Positions 8,183 through 16,672 of a stretch of 64,000 nt of DNA are shown here, piece after piece. The stretch is from Blautia_A ammoniilytica. GTDB lineage: Bacteria > Bacillota > Clostridia > Lachnospirales > Lachnospiraceae. The position numbers and the translations under genes were made by a program. The notes below the pieces were generated by a model that saw only the letters and a program-made list of their open reading frames with translations, had not been told where the DNA came from and did not search any database. Location of the stretch: positions 38,521-102,520 of the forward strand of contig NZ_JAOQJL010000013.1 of NCBI RefSeq assembly GCF_025566965.1, given 5' to 3'. The stretch's first letter is position 1. Every line of letters starts with the position of its first letter.

Positions 8183-9463
8183 TTGAGTGATAAAAATGTG
8201 ATTTCAGTCCAGCATTTATCAAAAATGTATAAGCTGTATGACAAGCCCTCTGACCGTCTGAAAGAGTCTCTTGGCTTGTCCAGAAAGAAAAAATACAGGG
8301 AGCATTATGCCCTTCATGATGTGAATTTTAATATTCACGAAGGAGAATGTGTAGGGATCATCGGAGTGAACGGTTCCGGGAAGTCCACGATCCTTAAGAT
8401 CATCACAGGAGTGCTGGCACCTACCACAGGGGAAGTGAAGGTCAATGGACGTATTTCTGCCCTTCTGGAGCTGGGAGCCGGTTTTAATATGGAATATTCC
8501 GGGCTTGAGAATGTGTATCTGAACGGTACCATGATCGGCTTTTCTGAGGAAGAGATCGACGCAAAGCTGGATGATATCCTTGCTTTTGCAGATATCGGAG
8601 ATTATATCCATCAGCCGGTGAAAACCTATTCCAGCGGTATGTTTGTACGTCTTGCCTTTGCAGTTGCCATCAATATCGATCCTGAGATCCTGATTGTAGA
8701 TGAGGCACTGTCTGTTGGTGATGTATTTTTCCAGGCAAAATGCTATCATAAATTTGAAGAGTTTAAGAAACAGGGAAAAACCATTCTTTTCGTTACCCAT
8801 GACTTAAGCAGCGTGTCCAAATATTGTGACCGTGTGATCCTTCTTAACAAAGGTGTTAAGCTGGATGAAGGCTCACCAAAGGAAATGGTGGATCTGTACA
8901 AGCAGCTGCTGGTAGGACAGGAGCCTGTGAAACAAAAAACAGATGGGGGCGAGGACCTTGCAAAAGCAGCCGTAGCGTCCATCAGCCATGAACATTTTCT
9001 GCCAAATCCTAATACTCTGGAGTATGGGGACAAGCAGGCGGAGATCGTGGATTTTGCAATTAAGGATGACAAGGGGATGTTCACCAATACCATAGAAAAG
9101 GGAAGCACCTTCCAGATCCTTATGAAGGTTCGATTTAATGAGCAGATCCAGGAGCCGATCATGGCTTATACCTTTAAGAATATTAGGGGAACAGAGCTGA
9201 CAGGCACCAACACCCTTTTTGAGAAAGCAGAAGTGCCGGAGCCTGCTCCTGGAGGATGCTGCACAGTTACCTTTACACAGAAAATGGATCTGCAGGGTGG
9301 GGAATATCTTCTGTCCTTTGGCTGTACCGGCTATAAGGACGGGGAATTCAAGGTGTTCCACAGATTGTATGATGCGTGCAATATTACTGTTATTTCTGCC
9401 AAGAATACGGTAGGCTTTTTTGATATGAATTCGACTGTAACGGTTCAGGAGGATGATATATGA
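8183..9463 (+). CDS. Polysaccharide ABC exporter ATPase with Wzt-type C-terminal domain
   Basis: A 426-aa ATPase. The nucleotide-binding domain (about 1-245) has Walker A GVNGSGKST (61-69), the modified signature YSSGM typical of Wzt/TagH and Walker B ILIVDEAL. The remaining ~170 residues (about 255-426) form a beta-rich region resembling the Wzt carbohydrate-binding domain, beginning near the segment EYGDKQAEIVDFAIKDD. In E. coli O8/O9a that domain recognises a capped non-reducing end, which fits the WbdD-like protein encoded immediately downstream with a 4-bp overlap. The start is TTG with an AGAAAGG site. Many Gram-positive TagH proteins lack this tail, so its presence says something about how the polymer is selected. 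Confidence 0.93.
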   Translation: MSDKNVISVQHLSKMYKLYDKPSDRLKESLGLSRKKKYREHYALHDVNFNIHEGECVGIIGVNGSGKSTILKIITGVLAPTTGEVKVNGRISALLELGAGFNMEYSGLENVYLNGTMIGFSEEEIDAKLDDILAFADIGDYIHQPVKTYSSGMFVRLAFAVAINIDPEILIVDEALSVGDVFFQAKCYHKFEEFKKQGKTILFVTHDLSSVSKYCDRVILLNKGVKLDEGSPKEMVDLYKQLLVGQEPVKQKTDGGEDLAKAAVASISHEHFLPNPNTLEYGDKQAEIVDFAIKDDKGMFTNTIEKGSTFQILMKVRFNEQIQEPIMAYTFKNIRGTELTGTNTLFEKAEVPEPAPGGCCTVTFTQKMDLQGGEYLLSFGCTGYKDGEFKVFHRLYDACNITVISAKNTVGFFDMNSTVTVQEDDI

Positions 9464-11694
9464 GGAAGATCGGTAATGTGATCCTGGATGATACCTGCTA
9501 TCAGGGCAGGGATTTATATACAGATGGTGCTATTGAGGATGAAATGCTGGAGATCGCCAGAAATGTAAGCCCAGACAGATTTAATAAGGTGATCGGGGAA
9601 AAGAAAAGCTGGCCCATTCTCTATCATTTTTCACATATCAGAGAGAATATCCTTAGCTGGATGCCTTTTACAGGCAAGGAAAAGGTGCTGGAGATCGGTT
9701 CCGGATGCGGTGCTGTTACAGGTGCCCTTCTTGGCGGAGCAGGTGAAGTGACTTGTATCGATCTGTCCATGAAGCGCAGTGAGATCAATGCGTGGAGACA
9801 CAGAGACAGTGAGAAGCTGAAGATTCTTGTGGGAAATTTTCAGGATGTGGAGAAGAAACTGACAGAGAAATACGATTATATTACTTTGATCGGTGTATTT
9901 GAATATGGAGAGGCCTATATCCAGAGCCAGGATCCTTATGTGGATTTCCTGAAGATTATCCGAAAGCATCTGAAGCCAGATGGGAAGATCGTGATCGCCA
10001 TTGAGAACCGTTTTGGTTTGAAGTACTGGGCTGGATGTACAGAAGACCATTTTGGTACTTTATTTGAAGGAATCCAGGGGTATCCATCCACAAAGGGCGT
10101 AAAGACCTTTACTGTAAAAGAACTGAAAAAGATCTTCCAGGAAGCAGGCGGCTTTGAAAGTACCTGGTATTATCCATTCCCGGATTATAAATTCCCTATG
10201 ACCATTTATTCAGACAGAAGACTGCCAAGGCGTGGGGAACTGAATCGTACAGAATATAATTTTGACAGGCTGCGTATGGAACTTTTTCAGGAATCAGCAG
10301 TGTATGATTCCATTTTGGATAATGATCTGTATCCTCAGTTTGCCAATTCCTTCCTGGTAGTGATCGGGCAGGATAAATTTGAAACAGAGACAGCCTATAT
10401 CAAGTATTCCAATGAAAGAGATCCAAGATTTAATATCCTTACCCAGATCTGCCAGAAACCAGATGGCAGCCGTTATGTACAGAAGCTTCCGACTGGGTCA
10501 AAAGCAGAAGCTCATGTAAGTAATATTTATGATAAAGGACAGGCTTTAGCCCCACTTTTTGAAAAAGAAAAGCTTTATGTCAACTCCTGCGAAAAAGTAT
10601 CATATGGGGTAAAACTGGAATATCTGGAAGGAATTTCCCTGGAGGAGAAACTGGATACACTTCTAAAAGAAGGACAGTTAGATGAGGCAGAAAGCCTTTT
10701 ATTTACTTATCTTCATAAGGCAGAACGGCTTTACGGCAGCCAGGATTTTAAGAAATCACCGGAGTTTATACAGGTGTTTGGCCAGGCTGGGCTTCCAGAA
10801 GGCTTAAAGGGCGGCAGGCTTGCAGATATTGATCTGGTTCCGGCCAATATCCTTCTTGGAAAAGGCAAGGACTGGGTGCTGGATTACGAGTGGACCTTTG
10901 ATTTTTGCGTGCCTGCACACTTTATTATGTATCGTATGCTTCATTATTATCTGGAAAGTGACGGAAAGCGTCATGTGCTGAAAAACAGAGACCTTTATGA
11001 AAAGGCTGGGATCAGCCGGGAAGAACAGGAAATATATGCGAAGATGGAGCAGCATTTCCAGAAATACATGGTCGGAAAGCATATCCCTATGCTGTCTCTG
11101 TATGATGAGATTTCTCCAGGCAAGCTGGATGTGAAGGAATATTATGACAGGATCCGGGGCTGTGGAGATGAGAGAAAGCTTCAGGTATTTTTCGACAGGG
11201 GACAGGATTTTCAGGAAAGAGACTCTTTTAAGTATCCTATGACCAGGAGAGGGCTATGTATTGATATCCCTGTACCTGCAGGCACAAGACGGATGCGTCT
11301 TGATCCTGGTGAAGTGCCGGGAGGTTTTAAAATCTGCAGGATCCGGTGGAGAGATCTGGGAAAGGCAGCCTTCCATACCAATGGGTTTGCACTTGGTGAT
11401 CACTGCTACTATTTCGGCGGCGGAGATCCGCAGATCATTTTGGAAAATGTGCCAAGGGAAGCAGAGATCCTCACCCTGGAGCTGGAGGCCTTAAAGGAAC
11501 AAGAAGCAGTAAAGGAATTCTGGAGCAGATTTGCACGGGAAGAAAATGAAAAAAATGCTCAGATCCAGGATCTGAAGGCTCAGCTGAAGCAAAAAGAAGC
11601 CCAGATCCATGAAATGGAAAATACAAAGGCATGGAAGTTATACAGAAAGCTGAAGCCGGAAGGAAAAGGGGCTTCATCAAAGAAGCAGGAGTAA
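9460..11694 (+). CDS. WbdD-like methyltransferase-kinase-coiled-coil protein
   Basis: A 744-aa multi-domain protein. Residues ~60-250 are a class I SAM methyltransferase with motif I EIGSGCGAVTGAL (78-90). Residues ~310-540 look like an aminoglycoside-phosphotransferase/kinase fold, with a possible ATP lysine in YVQKLP (K343), a catalytic loop DIDLVPANILL (456-466) and a metal motif LDYEW (474-478). Residues ~570-675 look beta-rich. Residues ~690-730 form a charged coiled coil ending in NTKAWKLYRKLKP. This order matches WbdD of E. coli O8/O9a, which caps a growing chain by phosphorylation and methylation and measures its length with the coil. The overlap with wzt supports that reading. The kinase call rests on short motifs and is the weakest part. 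Confidence 0.75.
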   Translation: MRKIGNVILDDTCYQGRDLYTDGAIEDEMLEIARNVSPDRFNKVIGEKKSWPILYHFSHIRENILSWMPFTGKEKVLEIGSGCGAVTGALLGGAGEVTCIDLSMKRSEINAWRHRDSEKLKILVGNFQDVEKKLTEKYDYITLIGVFEYGEAYIQSQDPYVDFLKIIRKHLKPDGKIVIAIENRFGLKYWAGCTEDHFGTLFEGIQGYPSTKGVKTFTVKELKKIFQEAGGFESTWYYPFPDYKFPMTIYSDRRLPRRGELNRTEYNFDRLRMELFQESAVYDSILDNDLYPQFANSFLVVIGQDKFETETAYIKYSNERDPRFNILTQICQKPDGSRYVQKLPTGSKAEAHVSNIYDKGQALAPLFEKEKLYVNSCEKVSYGVKLEYLEGISLEEKLDTLLKEGQLDEAESLLFTYLHKAERLYGSQDFKKSPEFIQVFGQAGLPEGLKGGRLADIDLVPANILLGKGKDWVLDYEWTFDFCVPAHFIMYRMLHYYLESDGKRHVLKNRDLYEKAGISREEQEIYAKMEQHFQKYMVGKHIPMLSLYDEISPGKLDVKEYYDRIRGCGDERKLQVFFDRGQDFQERDSFKYPMTRRGLCIDIPVPAGTRRMRLDPGEVPGGFKICRIRWRDLGKAAFHTNGFALGDHCYYFGGGDPQIILENVPREAEILTLELEALKEQEAVKEFWSRFAREENEKNAQIQDLKAQLKQKEAQIHEMENTKAWKLYRKLKPEGKGASSKKQE

Positions 11695-11698
11695 CCGG

Positions 11699-14221
11699 AT
11701 GGAACAGTTAGTGTGGAGTGTAGATGACCGTAAATACCAGGAGAAGAATGAAAAATCCCTGATTCTGGAAGGGTGGGCCTTTCAAAGGGACTGCCAGCCC
11801 TTACGTTTCCTTCTTACAGATCCGGCAGGGGAGCAGCTCCCGATGGAGGAGCCGGTGCGCTTTGCCAGACCGGATGTGGAAGCCGGATATCCGGAGACAT
11901 CAGGGACAAAGCAATGCGGTTTTACAATAAGGATCCCCAATGCAGAAGCGCTTGTAAAGAAGCATGAAAAGCTGAGGCTTGTGGTCACAGATGGAAAAGA
12001 AAAAGCCATTTTGTGGGAAACAGATTCACAGCAGCTTTATGATTTTTGTAAGGATCAGATGATGGAGGTACACATAGACCGACAGGAGGTGCTGTACCGT
12101 ACCATGATCGCTGCAGAAGGCTGGGTACTTTGCCAGAAAGGTACTGACCGGATCCTGCTTCAGGACGGTAAGGGGAATCCGGTACCCTTGAAGCTGAGCC
12201 GTGGACGCAGGCCGGATGTGGTGGAAAGTCTGGCGCTTGGCACAGAATATAAAGAAAAAGAACTGGGATTTCAGATCAGCGGCAAACTGGCAGATGTGGC
12301 CGGAGGCAGGCTGGTGTTGGTTTTCATTGGGAATACAGGCAGGGAAGAGATCCGAAAACAAGTGGAAATCGACCTGAAAAAGCTTCAGGCGGAAAATTCA
12401 CCTGCCGGCAGGCGTAAAAAGGTGCTGGCCTGGGAAAATCGGAAAGAGAATCTGGAATGCCTGCGAAAGAAGGGAATCCGTGGATTTTTGAAATATGTGG
12501 ATGCAAAAGCCGGAATCGTGACCGGAGACTATGAGCAGTGGCTGATGCGTCACAAAGCCGGGAGAAAAGAGCTGATGGCCCAGCGGAAAACCCATTTTCC
12601 TTATGAACCTAAGATCAGTATTGTGATCCCTCTTTATAATACACCATTACCTTATCTGAAGGAGGCGGTGGATTCTATCGTAAAGCAAACCTACAAGAAC
12701 TGGCAGCTTTGCCTGGCGGACGGAAGTACAGGAGATGAGCTTACCAGTTATATTCATAAGCATTATGGCAGGAATCCAAGAATCTGCTATAAAAAACTGG
12801 AAAAGAACGGCGGTATTTCAGAGAATACTAATGCGGCAGTAAAAATGGCTAAAGGGGATTATATCCTTCTTGCAGACCATGACGATGTGGTAGCACCGGA
12901 TGCACTTTTTCATATTGTAAAGGCCATCAATGAAAGTATTCAAAAAGGTGATCGTCCGGCAGATGCACTGTACACTGATGAAGATAAGATCAGTATGGAT
13001 GGTGCCCATTATTTTGAACCAAATTTTAAGCCGGATTACAATCTTTTCCGTTTAAGGGAGAATAATTATATTTGTCACATTTTTGTGGTAAAGAAAGAAT
13101 TGTTAAAGCAGGTTGGACTTTTTTCATCAGATTATGATGGAGCACAGGATTATGACCTGATCTTGCGGTGCTGCGAAAAGGCGGAAAACATAGTGCACAT
13201 TCCAAGGGTACTGTATCATTGGAGGTGTCATATGGAGTCTACAGCAGCAGATCCTGCAAGTAAGGTTTATGCCTATGAAGCAGGGAAAAGAGCACTGGAA
13301 GCACATTACAAAAGAATGGGGATCCAGGCAGAAGTGGAGATGACAAAGAGGCCAGGCTGGTACAGAAGCCAGGTGAAGATAAAGGGACAGCCCTTGATCT
13401 CCATTATCATACCAAATAAAGATCATGTAAAGGATCTGGAACTGTGTCTTTCTTCTATTGATAAGAAAAGTACCTACCGAAATTTTGAAGTACTGGTTGT
13501 GGAAAATAACAGCAACCATCCGGAAACCTTTGAATATTATGAGAAAATGACCCGAAAGTATTCTTTTGTAAGGCTTCTCACATGGAAAGAAGGTTTTAAT
13601 TTTTCTGCTATCAATAATTTTGCAGCAGCCCTGGCGAATGGGGAATATTTCCTATTTCTGAACAACGACGTGGAGGTGCTTACTCCCAACTGGATCCAGG
13701 AAATGCTGATGCTTTGTCAGCAGAAGGACGTAGGCGCGGCAGGGGCAAAGCTGTTTTACCCAGATGATACCATCCAGCATGCAGGTGTGGTGATCGGCCT
13801 GGGAGGCATTGCAGGACATATTTTCTGCAGGGCGTCCGGCAGTGCAGATGGCTATATGGGACGATTGGTAAGCGTACAGGAATACAGCGCAGTGACAGCT
13901 GCCTGTATGCTGGTTAAGAAAGAGGATTTTCTGCTGGTAGATGGTTTTGATCCGGAATTTGTAGTTGCATTTAATGATATTGATTTCTGCATGAAGCTTG
14001 GACAGCATAAGAAAAAGGTAGTATTTACGCCTTACGCACAGCTGTATCATTACGAGTCTAAGTCCAGAGGCATGGAGGATACACCGGAGAAGCAGCTTCG
14101 CTTTAAGAAAGAAACCCTGCTTTTTGAGAAAAAATGGGGAAAAGAGCTGGCCAAAGGAGATCCTTATTATAGCCCGAATTTATCAGTGACAGAAGGAGAC
14201 TGTTCCTTAAGAGAGGTTTAA
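11699..14221 (+). CDS. Large tandem GT2 glycosyltransferase 1
   Basis: An 840-aa cytoplasmic enzyme with two GT2 domains in tandem. The N-terminal ~250 residues appear to hold two beta-rich repeats marked by EGWAF (~25) and EGWVL (~140). The first GT-A domain (~305-545) begins KISIVIPLYNTPLPYL and has ADHDD (~393). The second (~565-800) begins LISIIIPNKDHVKDL and has LNNDVEV (~655). Such dual enzymes can add two linkages or alternate sugars. It is a close paralog of the next gene and of the enzyme at 23156-25021, sharing TIQHAGVVIG and AVTAACM blocks. Donor and linkage cannot be read; context suggests backbone synthesis of the exported polymer. Confidence 0.88.
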   Translation: MEQLVWSVDDRKYQEKNEKSLILEGWAFQRDCQPLRFLLTDPAGEQLPMEEPVRFARPDVEAGYPETSGTKQCGFTIRIPNAEALVKKHEKLRLVVTDGKEKAILWETDSQQLYDFCKDQMMEVHIDRQEVLYRTMIAAEGWVLCQKGTDRILLQDGKGNPVPLKLSRGRRPDVVESLALGTEYKEKELGFQISGKLADVAGGRLVLVFIGNTGREEIRKQVEIDLKKLQAENSPAGRRKKVLAWENRKENLECLRKKGIRGFLKYVDAKAGIVTGDYEQWLMRHKAGRKELMAQRKTHFPYEPKISIVIPLYNTPLPYLKEAVDSIVKQTYKNWQLCLADGSTGDELTSYIHKHYGRNPRICYKKLEKNGGISENTNAAVKMAKGDYILLADHDDVVAPDALFHIVKAINESIQKGDRPADALYTDEDKISMDGAHYFEPNFKPDYNLFRLRENNYICHIFVVKKELLKQVGLFSSDYDGAQDYDLILRCCEKAENIVHIPRVLYHWRCHMESTAADPASKVYAYEAGKRALEAHYKRMGIQAEVEMTKRPGWYRSQVKIKGQPLISIIIPNKDHVKDLELCLSSIDKKSTYRNFEVLVVENNSNHPETFEYYEKMTRKYSFVRLLTWKEGFNFSAINNFAAALANGEYFLFLNNDVEVLTPNWIQEMLMLCQQKDVGAAGAKLFYPDDTIQHAGVVIGLGGIAGHIFCRASGSADGYMGRLVSVQEYSAVTAACMLVKKEDFLLVDGFDPEFVVAFNDIDFCMKLGQHKKKVVFTPYAQLYHYESKSRGMEDTPEKQLRFKKETLLFEKKWGKELAKGDPYYSPNLSVTEGDCSLREV

Positions 14222-14222
14222 A

Positions 14223-16667
14223 ATGTATAAGGAAATATTTGAGGTAACGAAAGAACGGTTCCATTTACAGGATCCTACACGGTATGTTCTGCAGGGAACC
14301 TGGCCCAAAGAAGGAAAAATGCTGGCTTTTCTGGATAACAGCCAGTTAAAGGCAGATATCCAGAAGCTGGAGATCGTTAGCGCCATGGAGCGCTTCAAGG
14401 ATCCAGACAGGATCCGGGGAGAACGGATCACAGCAACGATACAGCTTCCACAGGATCTGAAGGGCTACCATAAGCTGAAGATCTATGCAGACACACCAGA
14501 TAAAAAGGAATTGTGGTTTTCCATTCCGGTGAAGGATCTGGAGAAAAAAAGAGGAAAGCCACAGTATTATATGGAAGAGGAAAAGGTGCAGGCAGGCTGT
14601 GTCCGTTTAAGGGGCTGGACCATTGCTGACGGACCGGTTTCGGTCCATATTTTTGATGAAAACAAAAAGCCTGTCCAGGCAGATATCCAAAGGACTGCAC
14701 GGGTGGATGTGGAACAGCTTTATGAGGAAGCAAAGGATCCTGGAAAAACAGGGTTTTTTGCAGAAATAACCGGTTTTTCCGGTAAAGTAATGTATCTGGT
14801 TTTTGAGTGTAAAGGCAAAAAGTCAGTTTATGTAGTGCATCTGCAAAAACCGGTGATCCTGGCAAATAAGGTGGAAAAATATGCGAAAAAGGGCATGAAA
14901 TATTTGAAATATCAAGGCCCTGCTGCGTTATGGAATAAGACAGTATCTAAGGTGAAAACTGTTTCCACCAGGGAAATCCCTTATTCTAAATGGATCGAGA
15001 GGCATCTTCCCACAAAGGGAGAACTGGAAAAGGAGCGACGGACAAAATTTGATTTCCAGCCAATGATCTCTATTGTGGTTCCTGCTTACAAAACACCGGA
15101 AAAATATCTGCGCAGACTGGCAGAATGTGTAAAAGAGCAGACATATCCTAACTGGCAGCTTTGTATCTCTGATGGAAGCGGGGCAGATTCCCCTATCAGG
15201 AAGCTGCTGCAGGAGCTGGCAGCCCAGGATGAAAGGATCAAGGTCGTTTTCAGTGAAAAGCCCTTGCAGATTTCTGAAAATACCAATCAGGCGCTGGCAG
15301 TTGCACAAGGAGATTTCATTGCTTTTGCAGACCATGATGACGAATTGACTCCTCATGCGTTGTTTTCCTGTGTAAAGGCGTTAAATGAACATCCGGGAAT
15401 ACGGGTGCTTTATTCTGACGAAGATAAAATGTCCATGGATGGGCACAAATTTTTTCAGCCTCATTTTAAGCCGGATTATAACCCGGATCTTCTTTGTACA
15501 GTCAATTACATCTGCCATTTATTTGTGGTGAAGCGTGAGCTGCTGGATCAGGTTGGTATGCTTCGCAGTGCTTATGACGGGGCACAGGACTACGATTTTG
15601 TATTCCGGTGTGTGGAGGCAGTGAAGGACCAGGAGATTTATCATATCCCTAAGATTCTGTATCACTGGAGATGCCATGAGGACTCTACAGCAGAGAATCC
15701 GGAAAGCAAAGGCTATGCTTTTGAAGCCGGGAAGAGGGCCATTGAAGCTCATTATGAACGTATCGGCATTTCGGCACAGGTATTTCCCGGAGAATTTCCT
15801 GGACTTTACCGTACCAGGTTCCTTCGGGACAGGGATCCGTTGATCTCTATCATCATTCCTAATAAAGATCATATTGATGATCTGAAACGGTGTATGAATG
15901 CCATTGACAGTAAATCTACTTATAAGAACTATGAGTATGTGATTGTTGAAAACAACAGTACAGATCCGGCTACCTTCCAGTACTATAAAGATCTGGAAAA
16001 GGAAAATCCAAAGGCTCGTGTGGTGTACTGGGATGGTCCATTTAATTTCTCAGCGATCAATAACTTTGGGGCAAAGTATGCAAGAGGAGAATATTTCCTG
16101 CTTCTGAATAATGATACGGAGATCATTAACCCGGATTGTCTGGAAGAATTGCTTGGCTATTGTATGCGTTCGGATGTAGGTGGTGTAGGCGCAAGACTTT
16201 ACTATGAGGACGATACCATCCAGCATGCAGGAGTGGTGATCGGCTTTGGCGGGATTGCAGGACACTGCTTTGTGATGCAGCCAAGAGGGACTACAGGCTA
16301 TTGCCACAGGATCATCTGTGCCCAGGATTACAGTGCTGTTACAGCAGCCTGTATGATGGTAAAAAAAGAAGCCTTTGAAAAGGTGGGCGGTTTAAGCGAA
16401 GATCTGGCAGTTGCATTTAATGATATTGATTTCTGCCTGAAACTGCGGAAGGCCGGTTATCTGATCGTATACAATCCTTATGCAGAGCTGTATCATTATG
16501 AGTCAAAATCAAGAGGCCTTGAGGACACACCTGAAAAGGTGGCCAGATTTAACAGGGAAATGGCTGTGTTTGAGAAAAAATGGCCGGAGATCCTTCGTGA
16601 CGGAGATCCCTACTACAATCCAAATCTTACTTTAAAGAGCCAGGATTTTTCCCTGAAGAGGATTTAA
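14223..16667 (+). CDS. Large tandem GT2 glycosyltransferase 2
   Basis: An 814-aa paralog of the preceding protein with the same plan: a beta-rich N-terminal region (a GW motif in RLRGWTIADGP, ~129), a first GT2 domain from about 281 (MISIVVPAYKTPEKYL, acidic motif ADHDDE) and a second from about 548 (LISIIIPNKDHIDDL, LNNDTEI). The start codon follows the previous stop by 1 bp, so the pair is translationally coupled. Conserved blocks TIQHAGVVIGFGGIAGH and YESKSRGLEDTPEK are nearly the same in all three paralogs, which points to duplication and divergence. The N-terminal modules are the most divergent part and may set acceptor choice (inference). Confidence 0.88.
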   Translation: MYKEIFEVTKERFHLQDPTRYVLQGTWPKEGKMLAFLDNSQLKADIQKLEIVSAMERFKDPDRIRGERITATIQLPQDLKGYHKLKIYADTPDKKELWFSIPVKDLEKKRGKPQYYMEEEKVQAGCVRLRGWTIADGPVSVHIFDENKKPVQADIQRTARVDVEQLYEEAKDPGKTGFFAEITGFSGKVMYLVFECKGKKSVYVVHLQKPVILANKVEKYAKKGMKYLKYQGPAALWNKTVSKVKTVSTREIPYSKWIERHLPTKGELEKERRTKFDFQPMISIVVPAYKTPEKYLRRLAECVKEQTYPNWQLCISDGSGADSPIRKLLQELAAQDERIKVVFSEKPLQISENTNQALAVAQGDFIAFADHDDELTPHALFSCVKALNEHPGIRVLYSDEDKMSMDGHKFFQPHFKPDYNPDLLCTVNYICHLFVVKRELLDQVGMLRSAYDGAQDYDFVFRCVEAVKDQEIYHIPKILYHWRCHEDSTAENPESKGYAFEAGKRAIEAHYERIGISAQVFPGEFPGLYRTRFLRDRDPLISIIIPNKDHIDDLKRCMNAIDSKSTYKNYEYVIVENNSTDPATFQYYKDLEKENPKARVVYWDGPFNFSAINNFGAKYARGEYFLLLNNDTEIINPDCLEELLGYCMRSDVGGVGARLYYEDDTIQHAGVVIGFGGIAGHCFVMQPRGTTGYCHRIICAQDYSAVTAACMMVKKEAFEKVGGLSEDLAVAFNDIDFCLKLRKAGYLIVYNPYAELYHYESKSRGLEDTPEKVARFNREMAVFEKKWPEILRDGDPYYNPNLTLKSQDFSLKRI

Positions 16668-16672
16668 ATGAT

